Positions 31,832-43,588 of a stretch of 64,000 nucleotides of DNA are shown here, in pieces. This DNA comes from Sphaerolaimus hirsutus (taxonomy: Eukaryota > Nematoda > Chromadorea > Monhysterida > Sphaerolaimidae). Below the pieces are notes generated by a model. The model saw only the letters and a list, made by a program, of their open reading frames with translations. It was not told the DNA's origin and did not search any database. Location of the stretch: assembly GCA_964036195.1 (NCBI GenBank), contig OZ038452.1, positions 27,291,785-27,355,784 on the forward strand, written 5' to 3'. Within the stretch, counting starts at the first letter, position 1. Every line of letters starts with the position of its first letter. A program made the translations under genes and the position numbers.

Positions 31832-32601
31832 CAGAGTTGCAAAGTGTATTTACACTTACCCGAAATACCTGGGTAAATGGGTATTTATATTTACACTTAC
31901 ACTTTCATAAAATACTGTACACTTTTTTTACACTTTCCTGGGCAAAATACCTGGGTACAGAAAGTGTATTGTTTTCTTCAGATGGTTCTGTTTTATGCTT
32001 TTGAGAAAGCATAAAACAGGTTCATGTACAAAAAATGCAGTGCACATATGCAGTTATGCATTGAATGTAGAAAATATGGCCTATGTACAAACTAGCACTA
32101 TCTCTGACCTTTGAACAATACTCATGGTATTCTACAGTTTCATCATACTTTTGTAAAAAGGACAAGATTAATTGAAATTCACCAGCTGGACACAAAGTCG
32201 ACTGGCTATTGCATTGATATTTGCTGCATGTACATTCTTGCATTTAAACAGTGTGTATCACATTGCTTAATCAGTAAAATATCAACACTGAAAGTGCCAT
32301 TATTAGGCAACTTCATACCACTGAATTTGTTACAGTCTGAAATGTTTCATAATTGGCAGTAAAATGTGAAATAATGAATGAGAATGATAGATAAATTGAT
32401 CTAAAGGTGAAAACAGTGGTGTTTTCTAATGGTCAACAGTGAGAGCTCTTTCCAAGAAATTTTTTTACACTTACACTTTTTTACACTTTCCTGGGTATTC
32501 TAAAAATACCTTTTGCTTTTGGCATCCACACTTAAAATTTGGAAAGTGTATTTATGCTTACACTTAAACTTTCCAAAAATACCAGTATTTTAACAACTCT
32601 G
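31832..32601. mobile_element. Element with CAGAGTTG ends and 'gtaaagtg' arms
   Basis: Begins cagagttgcaaagtgtattt and ends with the complement (gtattttaacaactctg). Subterminal tttacacttacac-like repeats occur on both sides. No target duplication was confirmed and there is no coding sequence. Confidence 0.6.
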
Positions 32602-33484
32602 ATTATTCCTCCAGACTGTTTGAACAGAGAATTGAAATAGGTAATTAAATCTGCATGATTAAAGTGTGTGGACCATGCCAATGTGTTCATAAGTTATTGT
32701 TAGAAGAGGGTTCAAGACAGCTTTACAATTCTTTTTTATTGAACACTCAAAAGAAAATCCAAAATGTAGATTAAATTTGCACACGGATTGTGGTTTGCAA
32801 AGTTGGAATAAAACTCCTAGATGAAATTGACAAAGTAATTTGAATCTTGTATTTGTTCACAGATAAATGTCAGTTGAAAAACCTAGCAAGATAGGTGCCA
32901 TATTTACATCTCATTACAGCAGCAATGCAATGAAATTTTTTGTGAATTAAAATTGACTTTGGAATCTTTGGTTCTGTACAGCATGGAATTTTGCTGTGAC
33001 ATGTTAAGCTTTGGGGTCAAATAATATAGTTCCAAACCATTTAAATGGAATAATGAATATTTAGCTACAACACCACATAAGGGTTGTTACAATAACTTTT
33101 GATTGGAATGAGATATCGAAATGATTTTTGGGCCAGATGAATGCTTTTTGTCTGAAGTATATGATAGCGTGTTCAGAGGAATTTTTTTTCGAATTGAAAA
33201 ACCGAGTCAAATCGGCAAAAGGAATTCAGAAATCACTAATCCAACATCAAATATGGTATCTACGGGTTGTCCTGATTAACTGAAGTGATGAACGGTTTAG
33301 ATCGGCCCAGAAATGGCAAAGTTATTGAATGTCAGTCGATTGGCCAGATTTTGGAGCCCCCTTATCTTTGGACAGATAAAATGGATGCATTTTTATAGAG
33401 CCCCCTTATCTTTGGACTGTGGAATTATTCCTAATCTTTGGACTGTGAGATAGCTGGCTGATTTGGGTTTCTGCGCCCACCCAT
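32602..33484. other. No gene recognised
   Basis: AT-rich sequence. 33360-33450 has three imperfect copies of cccccttatctttggac. 33180-33340 has slightly higher coding-like composition, but every frame is broken. Confidence 0.4.
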
Positions 33485-34830
33485 CGGAAAGCCTTGTGGT
33501 GCAGAATATCTACAATTCTGTATGACAATAATCAGCATCACTGTTCACACTGGCCCTGTGCCAGTGCACATGTAAACCCGGTACACAAGAGGGGCCATTT
33601 TCCTGCGTTTTCCATCACACTGACATTTTATATATAAATTGGCCCTCTGTCAATTCTGTATAATATACTGAATAATGTGCCCGTCGCTCTATATGTAAAT
33701 ACCGTATTTCCTCGAAATACCCCCCGGGGGGTGATTGTTTCATAGTGGTCCCGAGAGGGGGGGGGGGGTTAAACGAGGGGGGGGGGTATTTCGAGGGGGG
33801 GGTTATTGTTTCACAAGAAGAAAATTTTTGAAAACCATGTACGAAATTGTCGTCTGAAACGTACGCAGACGTCGAAAAATGCAACAATAACTGCCATTTA
33901 TAAGGTTTTGTAGACTAATATTAGTATGTAGATCGTATGTACACTGTTCTAACGTGACACCCACATTGTTTTAACGTGTGTTCTGCAGTACACAGAACAC
34001 AAACTACAGTTATTGTCATGTACATTCCCTTTACACTCAATTTGGGGGGGGGGTATTTCGAGGGGGGGGGGGGGTATTTCGAGGAAATACGGTATGTCTA
34101 TTTGATTACATACATATTATTATAGCAATTTTTAATACCAACGCCAATGGCATCAGCGCCATGATACAATTCATCAGCATGTAGGTAAAATTTTTAGGGG
34201 GGGGAGCAACCCCCACCCATTCACCTGGCTCTGTAAACAAACAGACCCCCCCCCCCCCCCACTTGAAAATCCTGTATATGTCCGAGGCCCCACAATCACT
34301 GGGTTTACATGTGCGCCGGGTTTTGGTCGTTTACACCGTTTATATGCGCCGTTCTCCAGTTTCCGAGCACATGTGTCCGGGGCGCAATTAAAATACAAGT
34401 AGCAGTACAAAATTTGTTCTTCATATATTTATATCGAGCACCGAGAAAAACATCCCGCCAAATATGTACATGCATCACTAACAAAGGCACCCCAAGAAAC
34501 ATAACAACGGAGACTATCTTGAGCCTATAATATAATACATAACCCACCACACATGTGTACACATAAAAGCATTGGAAAAACGGGTGATCTTGAGTAAAGT
34601 AAGTATAATTCAAAATAATCTCAGAAAATATCTATCAAAAATAAAAATCAATTACCCTGAGAAGAGAATACCTATAAAACATAATAAATAAAGTATTTTT
34701 GTATTTTCTGACATTTTTGAAAATCCCTCAAGAGAAAAATATCCTTAAAAGAACATACATACCTATAAAAATCGCTCAGGTATTTTTCTATTTTCTGATA
34801 TTTGTCAAACATAAATCTCCTAAATTTTTG
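33485..34830. repeat. Dispersed repeat, copy 2
   Basis: Matches 1-2270 in order (gtgcagaatat, then acatgtaaacccggtacaca, then caccgagaaaaacatcccgc, then ttaccctgagaag). It carries one insertion, 33700-34094, and lacks the three insertions found in copy 1. No gene content. Confidence 0.85.
33700..34094. mobile_element. MITE, TACCGTATTTCC family
   Basis: A full copy with G tracts up to 12 long. The empty site is in copy 1 of the dispersed repeat near 720, where ctctatatgtatgtctattt is continuous. Comparison suggests a TA target. Confidence 0.88.
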
Positions 34831-34876
34831 AATGCTGATCATATAAATAAATTATAATAAAATACCTCCTCATAAT

Positions 34877-35072
34877 GTGCCTGCACACACTAGTTTTCAC
34901 ACGAAAATTGAAAACTCATAAATCCGCTTAGAACGCATTTGAGTTTTCTACAATGAAATGGCCGTCAACTACAGTTGACATAGATCCAAAATGACTCATT
35001 GTGGAAAACTCAAACACGTTCAAAGCTCATTTATGAGTTTTCGAAATTTCGTGTGAAAACTAGTGTGCGTAG
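34877..35072. mobile_element. MITE with 'actagttttcacacgaaa' ends
   Basis: The left end gcacacactagttttcacac is mirrored by gtgtgaaaactagtgtgcg. The arms include gcatttgagttttcta and agctcatttatgagttttcg. Relatives are at 36215-36270 (half) and 45573-45778. Confidence 0.75.
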
Positions 35073-35394
35073 GGCCATAAATTCACTGTGAATCACCGCT
35101 GCTTCTATGCAGACGCGACCTTTTTCTAGCCAATTTGTCTACCATTCGGCGGAAATGTTTATGATAGCCGAGACCAATGAGCCTGCGTTTTTTGAAACTT
35201 ATGTCCAGTGTCGCAATGATTTATCGTATCAAATACGGAATATGCGATGATTGTGCAAAACACCAGAAACTTAGAATTGTCACCTGTGATGTTTCATGTA
35301 AAATGTCACACCAATTTTAATGTTGTGTATAATGTGACGTTCTCAGAGCAATTGGCTTTCCTACTCCACCGGATGTTTACATTTTACTGACATT

Positions 35395-35844
35395 CAGGGA
35401 CGTAGCCAGGATTTTTGAGCGGGGGGGGGGCGGATTGTATACGGGGCCCGGCGAACGGGGGGGGGCGGCGCCCCCCCCCCCTTAAAATTTTGCCCCTGTA
35501 ATAAGGAAATGGCTCCATGGCGCTGGCGCCATTCGTAGGCGCGACGCCATGGCGCCACTGGCGTTGGCATTGGCGCAAAAACAGCTGTATATGTCTGTAT
35601 CTGACAGGCATATACAGCGACATGGACTGGAATGTAGGGTATTTTACTGGCTTTGCGGCTGCGGAGAACGGTCAACGGAAAATATGTGTTGTGTTACAGC
35701 AAACTGCGCGCTTGCGCGCAAAATTTTTTCAAACTGTGACAAAATCGTCTTCTGAAAGTGCCATTTCTGGCACATTTTTATGGTCCGGCCCGGGAAGGGG
35801 GGGGGGGGCGGCCGCCCCCCCCCGCCCCCCTGGCTACGTCCTTG
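35395..35844. mobile_element. hAT-like MITE, CAGGGACG family
   Basis: Ends CAGGGACGTAGCCAGG and complement, flanked by the perfect 8-bp duplication CTGACATT. G/C homopolymers and a GGCGCC-rich core are inside. It lies 70 bases beyond the KDSR stop codon, so it may overlap the 3' UTR. Sister at 41325-41705 on the other side of the gene. Confidence 0.88.
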
Positions 35845-35913
35845 CTGACATTTAACAATTAGTGTCAAATTTTACACCTTTACATAACGCATTTTAAAAT
35901 ATCGAACTGGACC

Positions 35914-38900
35914 CTAAAATACACATAATTTTTTTCCCAAACTCCAAACGACCTCCCCCTTCAAAAATAACCTCAAAAGTCCACTCAAAAAGATCTGCTG
36001 CATAGCCGCGCGAACGTTTGGTTCTGGCGCGGCGCCAGCACAAGTCATTCCCAGCATCCAACCGTCTATACCGTAAGTAACAGCTGTAACAGTGAAGTTT
36101 GGACATGAATAATCGGACGCGGAACGAAAATATTCCCGACATGTCTCGATATGAGATTCAAACTTTGAGGGGCGGGGTGGGATTATCCACTCCCCAAATG
36201 CTCCAGTTATCGATCTAAAGCTGATTTGTGAGTTTACGAAATTTCGTGTGAAAACCAGTGTATGCAGGCACTATACCTCGAAAGCCCCCCCCCAATCGAC
36301 CAGCAATCAATCTTTCCGGAGCGATTTTTGAGAAATTTTACAAGTTTCGCGCAAAATCGCTAATTTCATACATTTCTCCCTTTTGCCCTTAAAATTTGGG
36401 CTCAACGTTTCAGGGTCAGTAAACGGGATCCGGACCCCGGAATGGAAATCACAACAATTGAGGAGTTTGCTTCCAAAACTCGATAACTCCATGTTTTTGA
36501 GTTTTGTGAAAATTGCATTTGAAAATTTGAGAGTGGCCTGAGCGGGTATGCTTTGAGTGACAACCCTTGCCCAATACTTTTTGAAAAGCCAACGAATTTC
36601 TCTACATTTTCCATATTTTGAATCCTCTGGCCGGCAAATATGGCCAGAGTTAGGTCCATTTCACTGTTATTACAGCAACAAATTTAACTAGCTAAATTTT
36701 ATATTTATCGAGTTTCGGATGCAAACTTCATTTTTGTATGGGGATTTAGCCATTTCCCTATAAATTTCTGATGAGTTTCGAATGATTAGTTTTTCCAGTG
36801 GAGATATAGAGTTTCGAGTGAAAAATATGATAGATATTTATGGAGTTATCGAGTTCCGGGTGAAAATTCACAACTTTAATGGTGGAGATTTCGACTTTCC
36901 GATGAAAATTTACATTTTTTCTCTCAAAAATCGGTGTCTCTGTATCTCGGGAATAACGTTATATATTGGGCTGATTTTTTTCTATCATATACAAATATGT
37001 ACGCTTATATGAGATCCACACCTAACTCAAATTTTTCACTTTGGTCGTTATCGAGTTACGGAAGCAAACGCCTCAATTACTCAAAGTCGGTATCATACTC
37101 AAACACTAGAAACTGAATGAAAATCAATTTCAATCTCAAACCTACCAAAATCTCCATTCTCAATAGCATCCAAAGCTCCATTTGCCACGTCTTTCGAATC
37201 GAACAATCCCGCAGTGCCAGAAATCGCATCCACTTCTGCGGGCATCGTGCGCATTTCTTCCTGAGTTTTTATGGGGGGGGGGGGTTAAACTCGACGCCAA
37301 AAATTAAACCGCCATTTTTACTGCGGCTCAGGGGTCTCCTAGGGGGGTGGTGGGGGGGGGGGTTACACCCCTCCCCCAAACCGCCCAGCTATCTATCTAT
37401 CCCATAGGCCGCTCAGCTATTTATCTATTTACCCCGGAGGAAATTTTTTTGGCTACTATCCCCTAACCACCCCCCCCCAAATCGCCCAGCTAGCTACCTA
37501 TCTGGAGCGATTCTTGAGTAATTTTCCTTAAATTGTTGCACAAAATTGCAACTTTTCACGCCTTTTTATAGATTTTCACCTCTAAAATCGTTAGTACATG
37601 TTCATTATGGCCTGTTTTCGGCTATTTTGGCAATATATGTGCTTATATACCTATTTTTAGCCATTTTTCACCTAGATTGAGCGATTTTTCTCCGTTTTCT
37701 TCCTTCTACACCCCGAAAAAGCCTAGATATTGAACCCCCGCCCAGAAAATTTTTCAGATATCTATCCCTCCGGATGAGCGATTTGCAATCTATCCAGCCC
37801 CCGCGAGCGCCAAAATCTAGAAGACCCCTGATGCGGCTCGTCCGCTAGGTAAAAATACTGCAAGTCGACAAGCGACAAGAAAAATGATAATTGATGACTA
37901 AAGATGGTTCAGTGGTGCTCAAGTGACAAATAAACCAAAGTCAGAAGGATTTTTACACTCAAAATTAAGTTACCAGTTTACCTGTCGTTTAACCCACCAG
38001 TTACAACTTGACACTTTACTTGACACTTGTCCATGAGTTGAAAAGTTACCTGGAAACCTTCAGTCATCGTATTTGGAGGGTAGATAACTGTGCAATCAAT
38101 TCCATACGGATCACATTCCATTTGTAGAGCTTCAGCCATACCTCTAATTGCGAATTTGCTAGCCGAATACGCAGAGTAGCCCCAAATACCTATTTGACCT
38201 GTAAAGTGACATATTTATTTTGGGAGTCTCAGGGGGGTAAAATTAAGATGACCATAAAAAGTTAAAAAAGGAATAGTTTTTTTGGGATCGAGACAGGATG
38301 TAACAGTCACAGTAGAATCTTTTGAAATTTTGTACCATTTTTTCCTTCAAAAACTCCATTTCCTCGGATATACATAAATGGTTCTACCGTATTTCCTCGA
38401 AATACCCCCCCCCCCTCAAAATGGACACTATGAACTTATAAACCCCCCCTCGAAATACCCCCCCCCCCAAAAAAAAAAAAATTTAGTGTATAGAGATGGT
38501 AAATGACAAAGGCTGCGGTTTGTCATCTGGGTGATGCAAAACACACGTTAAAAACGATAACTCTGTTATGTGAGAACAGTGATTATACGTTTACACACTT
38601 ATACAAGTCTATAATAAATGGCGATTTTTGTTGCATTTTCGACGTCTGCGTACGTTTCAGACGACAATTGAGTACATGGTTTTCAAAAAATTTCTGCCGA
38701 GATAATAACCCCCCCCTCGTTTAACCCCCCCCTCAAAATTCTCACTCTGAAAAAATAAACCCCCCGGGGGTATTTCGAGGAAATACGGTAAATAGGTTAT
38801 ATATTTCCTCCCGCCAAAAAGCGGATGATAATCTACCTGAACTCCGACACACCTCAAAAAATCTACAACTACAATTGGCTACATGCCAAAAGTCAAGAAA

Positions 38901-41230
38901 AAATTAAAAAAATGCAAACCTGCCGCACTACTGACAAACGCGATTTTGCCGGTGTTTCGCAATTTCATAGAATGTAAAACGGCCCGAGTGAAATGCAGCG
39001 CGCTGCACACGTTCAAAGCGAACACTTTTTGCATATTTGAAGTAGGCATGTCTTCCAGGCGTCCCTGCGTAGAATAACATTTTTTTCAAAATGTTTAAAA
39101 ACTTTCGAAAAAAGTTACTTGTCGCACACCTGAAATCCAGTGGCCCCAGCGTTGTTTATTAAGACATCAACGGGGCCAAAATTGTTCTCGGCTTTTCTAA
39201 TCGTTGCATCAATCTGAAATGTTTAGTAAATTTGTTTTAGTTACAGCGTGACTAGGGATGGCCTATGTCTTTTTTTAACCGTCCTTTTTTTTAAAAAAAA
39301 CAGATACCGTCTTTTTTTTAAAAAGCCATAATTTTTAGTACTTATGCACTATGTATTTTGCAATTTTTGCGCACAAGCGCGCCACTTCACATGCACATTA
39401 CCATAGGTGGTTGTTCTCACTGGTCTTTATTAAGCATTTTTAGTGAAAATTTTTCTATTTGTTCATGCTATTGCATGATAATGAGCTGTGATATCTTTGT
39501 GTCAGGGGTCTCCTAGGGGGGGGGGCTGCCCCCCCCCCCAAATGGGCCAGCTATCTATCTATCCCGGAGGCCGCTCAGCTATCTATCTATCCCGAGACAA
39601 AATTTTTGGCTACTACCCCCAAAGACCCCCCCCCCCCAAATCGCTCAGCTATCTATCTATCTGGAGTGGTTTTTTATAGAAATTTTGCCCCAATTTTCGC
39701 TCAAAATCACAAATTTTCGCACCTTTTTATAGTTTTTCACCTTCAAAATCGTGCTTTCCAGTTATATACATGGTTATATACCTATTTTGAGCCATTTTAT
39801 GCCTACTTTTGGCTACTTTTAACTGATTATTAGCGATTTTTTCTCCTTTCTGCCTTCTTAACCTTCAAAAAGCCTATATATTGTGCCCCCGCCAGCCCCC
39901 CCCCAGAAAAATTTTCCAGCTATCTATCCCTCCGGAGGAGCGATTTGCTATCTATCCAGCCCCCGCGAGGGCCAAAATCCTGGAGACCCCTGCTCTGTGT
40001 AGTATATAATATTCAGGCAATGTGCTCCCACATACTTCTACAGTGTGAAACATCACTCACACTGTATTAGTCTTTTTTTAAAAGACCGTCTTTTTATAAA
40101 AAAATGTGTTTAAAAAAATTCTTTAAAAAAGACAGGGTCGTTAGAAAAGACATTTTTTGGCCATCCCTAAGCGTGACTATAAATGTTTTATCAAAATTAG
40201 GTACTGTTAGAACACTTTACTGTGAAATCTAGCATATCCGATTTTATTACAGCCAAAATGTTTAAAAAAATCAATTTTGGTCAATTTATTCAAGTCGGGC
40301 TTTTGCAAAGATCTGAGGGCTTGTTTCTCCTAAAAAAATTATCGTAAGCATACCGCAGGAACAAAAGATACAACCGTTACCAACAACAATAGTATTCTAA
40401 AAAAAACAGCAAAACAACCAATTACCAACAAAAAAAAATGAAAAAAACGCACAACTTCATAACCGGCGGTAACATCGCATACGTACCACTGACAGCAATT
40501 TTTTGCACTTTTTTCTTGTTCCCCCGATCCAAAATATGCCTTATCGATGAGTTCGGCTGCGGATTTTAGCGAGGGCCCATTTCTGGCGCAAATCGATACT
40601 TTGGCGCCGCGCCGGGCGCTCTCGATTGCGAGCGAGCGACCGATTCCTGAGTATTTGGGTATTGGGTATTGAGTATTTCGTAGTACTTTGACGAGTATGA
40701 TTGTTTATACAATGCATTTACAAGTTTACAAACAGGAAACAAAGATAGCTAAGTAGGGAGTTTTTCACCGTTTTTTTCAAATTGAGTTCCAATTGGAATC
40801 ACCGTGTGATTTTTTAAAAGATAGACATAAAAAATTAGTTGAAAAATCAATTACCATCCATCTATGTGTCTATATACCTATTTTCACCTACTTTTCGCGA
40901 TTTTCATCCTTCTACACCTCTAAAAGCATATAAATGTATTGAATTGGTCCCCCGCGAACCCCCCCCCCAGAAATATTTCCAGCTATATATCCCTAAAGGT
41001 TTTATCTATCTGTACCCCCAGAGTGGTTCAAATCCACAAGACCCCTGTAAATATTTATGTCACAAACCTTTAGAACCTCCGGTAACAAAAACATGCTTGC
41101 CAGCAAAATCGAACTGCTCCCTTCTCGGGCACAGTATGAATTTGAGCAAAAAGTAGACGAAAAATAGCGCGGCGCCAAGTAGCGCCAGTGGCGCCAGGGA
41201 AACTGATAATAGCGCCACGAAATTGGACAT
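35914..41230 (-). CDS. KDSR: 3-ketodihydrosphingosine reductase (complete, 7 exons)
   Basis: Exons in order: 41230-41068 (ATG), 40646-40453, 39213-39130, 39064-38920, 38198-38050, 37260-37146, 36083-35914 (TAG). All are GT-AG with continuous phase: 339 residues, against about 330 for animal KDSR. An N-terminal membrane anchor (residues 4-33) precedes a short-chain dehydrogenase fold. NADPH loop TGGSKGIG is at 50-57 and NNAG at 139-142. The catalytic set is Asn165, Ser192, Tyr206 and Lys210 (YSASK), with PPNT after it. The C-terminal [13 protein letters not shown] and following hydrophobic stretch are KDSR features. The enzyme reduces 3-ketodihydrosphingosine to dihydrosphingosine at the ER, the second step of sphingolipid synthesis. 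Introns 2, 4, 5 and 6 each hold a transposon-like element, and intron 1 a decayed fragment, yet the coding sequence is intact. Confidence 0.95.
36458..37076. mobile_element. Small relative of the giant foldback element
   Basis: Ends TTGAGGAGTTTGCTTCC (left) and the complement of TTGAGGCGTTTGCTTCC (right), followed on both sides by actcgataac. The interior carries 'atcgagtttcg' motifs as at 27900-28345. It lies in KDSR intron 6, has no satellite and is non-coding. Confidence 0.65.
37329..37830 (+). mobile_element. hAT-like MITE (CAGGGGT family), KDSR intron 5
   Basis: Ends CAGGGGTCTCC and agacccctg. The 8-bp duplication is CTGCGGCT / ATGCGGCT (one difference). The interior has ctatctatctatccc and C/G runs as in the other copies. 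Confidence 0.85.
38385..38790. mobile_element. MITE, TACCGTATTTCC family, KDSR intron 4
   Basis: A complete copy with C tracts, an internal aaatgacaaaggctgcgg core and a perfect inverted end. It ends about 130 bases before the exon that closes with SSAA. Confidence 0.85.
39253..40168. mobile_element. hAT-like element, AGGGATGGCC family, with a nested MITE
   Basis: Ends agggatggcc and complement ggccatccct, flanked by gcgtgact on both sides (8 bp). The interior has 'gtcttttttttaaa' repeats. A second hAT-like MITE (39503-39992) sits inside it. It occupies most of KDSR intron 2. Confidence 0.8.
39503..39992 (+). mobile_element. Nested hAT-like MITE (CAGGGGT family)
   Basis: Ends CAGGGGTCTCC and gagacccctg. 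The 8-bp duplication is CTTTGTGT / CTCTGTGT. It is inserted in the AGGGATGGCC element, so it is the younger of the two. Confidence 0.85.
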
Positions 41231-41324
41231 TTTAGACTGCTATTCTTGTGCGTTCGTCGAACGAATCGCGGCACTCGTACAACTGCGAGTGTAGTTTCAG
41301 CTGACATGCGATTTTCAAAATGAT

Positions 41325-41705
41325 CAGGGACGTATCCAGGATTTTTGAGCGGGGGGGCTGCTTGTTTACGGAGGCCGGCGAGGGGGGGGGGCTCAGCCCC
41401 CCCCCCTAAAATTTTAGCTACATAGTGGCGGAATGGCGCCATTGGCGTTGGCGCCGGCGCCATGGAACGCTGTATATGTATGTAAATATACATACAAAAC
41501 AGCAAAAAGCACAACATTGAGTGTTTTTGTAACGATTTCCGGCCACATGGAGCAAATCTGACGATAATGCCTTATGTTTGGTGAAGAATGCGCGCGAAAT
41601 TTTTTTACGCTGACGTTAAAAAAGTCCCATTTTCCGGTCACTTTCTGGTCTCGCCTCGGGAGGGGGGGGCTGCAGCCCCCCCTGCCCCCCCTGGATACGG
41701 CCCTG
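41325..41705. mobile_element. hAT-like MITE, CAGGGACG family, upstream of KDSR
   Basis: Ends CAGGGACGTATCC and complement, with a perfect 8-bp duplication AAAATGAT on both sides. It begins 95 bases upstream of the KDSR start codon, so it is part of, or adjacent to, the promoter. The GGCGCC-rich core atggcgccattggcg is present. Confidence 0.87.
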
Positions 41706-42954
41706 AAAATGATGTAAAATGTCAAAAGTCATGCAAAGTGTCAAAAGTCGCGTAAAACGTCATGAAAAATGCCAAATGACCAGAAACATAATAAATGTTG
41801 CCATCTTGGCAATAAAAATGATTTATGATAAATGTATTTACATACTTAAATAACCTATACTTATTTACCAATAATCCCAAGTATATAGATTTAAGTTATT
41901 TAACTGCATGTGGGTAGTATTCAAGCAGTATCAAATCTGTTTAAGGAAACTAATCCTAAATACACAGTAGCTAAAATGTTTTTCTAAAAGTTAGCCGACA
42001 CATGTAGGCAGGTGATGACACACATGTTAATGATAAGAATCTGTTTTGCAGAAAATGTCGCTGTCTGGAGGTGTGATTCAATATCTACGTAGGCAAATTG
42101 TTTGGTTAATGTACCTATTATTCATTTGGGCCAATGTCAGCTTTTCGATTAAAATAGAATAGATTTGAATTTTCTAATCTGTGCCAACATTGTAGCTTTG
42201 ATAAATCATGTTGTCTGCAGACATGTTTTTTGTCTGCATTTTGATGCTTAAAAGTAGATTTTTTGTAGCATTTCTAAAACTCTGAAACATTTGGATATTA
42301 CTTCAAAACTTTCCTTGAACCATTGCTGAAACAAGTAAAATAAAGGCAAAAATATAAATCTCTGGAATTGGACTTCTGAACTGTAAAATAGACCCAATCA
42401 CACCTGCATCCATCCAACAAGAGAGAACAACTTCCATCACAACACAACCCACTACAACAGAGAACAGTTCTGTACCTGATTACTACAGATAGGGGAGAAA
42501 ACAACCCACCACTGACCACACAAGAGTACAACTCTCACCACACAAGAGAGCCACTCTCACAACAATAAAAATCAAATCAGCAGAAAATCGGCTACTACCC
42601 ACTACCCTCGAAATCGGCCAATGTACGGAAGTATTTACCTGCGACGCTTAACCAAAATATTCAACCGAAATGTTGTTGTTTTTTCTGCATTTTCACAGCA
42701 ATTTTCACCTAGAAAAAATAACAAATCCCCGCCAATTTTCAACTGATTCTAGATATTCGGTTCTAAAAAATCTCGCCGGCGCCATTTGCTCACTTTGTGC
42801 ATACGCAGAGAAACAGGATTCCCCAAGTGCTCGCCGTAGACACTCAGAGCTGCCCACGAGGAACGAATGTGTCTGCTAGTTTAAAGTAGCAACTTATTAG
42901 TATAGGGAGTATAGGGTATATTAGTATAGCGCCTTTCATGAACAGTCTTTACGC
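41706..42954. other. Intergenic, no gene recognised
   Basis: 41706-41780 is a fragment of the CCCTGTAAA family (atgtaaaatgtcaaaagtca). The remainder has no convincing exon. The frame at 42298-42531 is Cys-rich but shows no family resemblance. 42480-42560 has repeated ccacacaagag / caactctcac motifs. Confidence 0.45.
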
Positions 42955-43451
42955 CAGGGGTCTCCTAGGGGGGGCTGGGGGGGGGGCTGCACCCCCCAAA
43001 TCGGCCAGCTATTTATCTATCCCGGAGGCCGCTCAGCTATCTATCTATCCCGAGGCAAATTTTTTGGCTACTACCCCCAAAGACCCCCCCCCCCAAATCG
43101 CTCAGCTATCTATCTATCTGGAGTGGTTTTTGAGAAATTCTGCCCCAATTTTCGCTCAAAATCACTAATTTTCGCACATTTTTATAGTTTTTCATCTTCA
43201 AAATCGTGCTTTCCGGCCATATACATGCTTATATAGCTATTTTTAGTCATTTTATACCTACTCTTGGCTACTTTTAACTTATTATTAGCGATTTTTTCCC
43301 CTTTCGGCCTTCTAAACCTTGAAAAAGCCTATATATTGTGCCCCCGCCAGCCCCCCCCCCCCCCAGAAAAATTTTCAGCTATCTATCCCTCCGGAGGAGC
43401 GATTTGCTATCTATCCAGCCCCCGCGAGGGCCAAAATCCTGGAGACCCCTG
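42955..43451 (+). mobile_element. hAT-like MITE (CAGGGGT family), perfect target duplication
   Basis: Ends CAGGGGTCTCC and gagacccctg, with the perfect 8-bp duplication CTTTACGC (42947-42954 and 43452-43459). It lies about 140 bases beyond the stop codon of the RPP14-like gene. Nearly identical in sequence to 39503-39992. Confidence 0.92.
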
Positions 43452-43588
43452 CTTTACGCCATTTTGCCCATTTAACCCCCCCCCCCCTTGGCGACCCCTG
43501 TGTGCAAGTATGTGGGAGCTCATAATTATGATAAATACATTGCTTTTTATAACACACCAAGTTTAGCATGAAAAATGGAAGCGTTTAC

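Noticed and set aside
33180..33345. Weak similarity to a mariner-type transposase N-terminus
   Set aside because: Only a short, stop-interrupted stretch; no D-E-D region or inverted ends found.
41002..41517. 171-codon minus-strand frame
   Set aside because: An antisense-frame shadow of KDSR exon 1 plus a MITE; the KDSR frame is the one that continues through seven exons.
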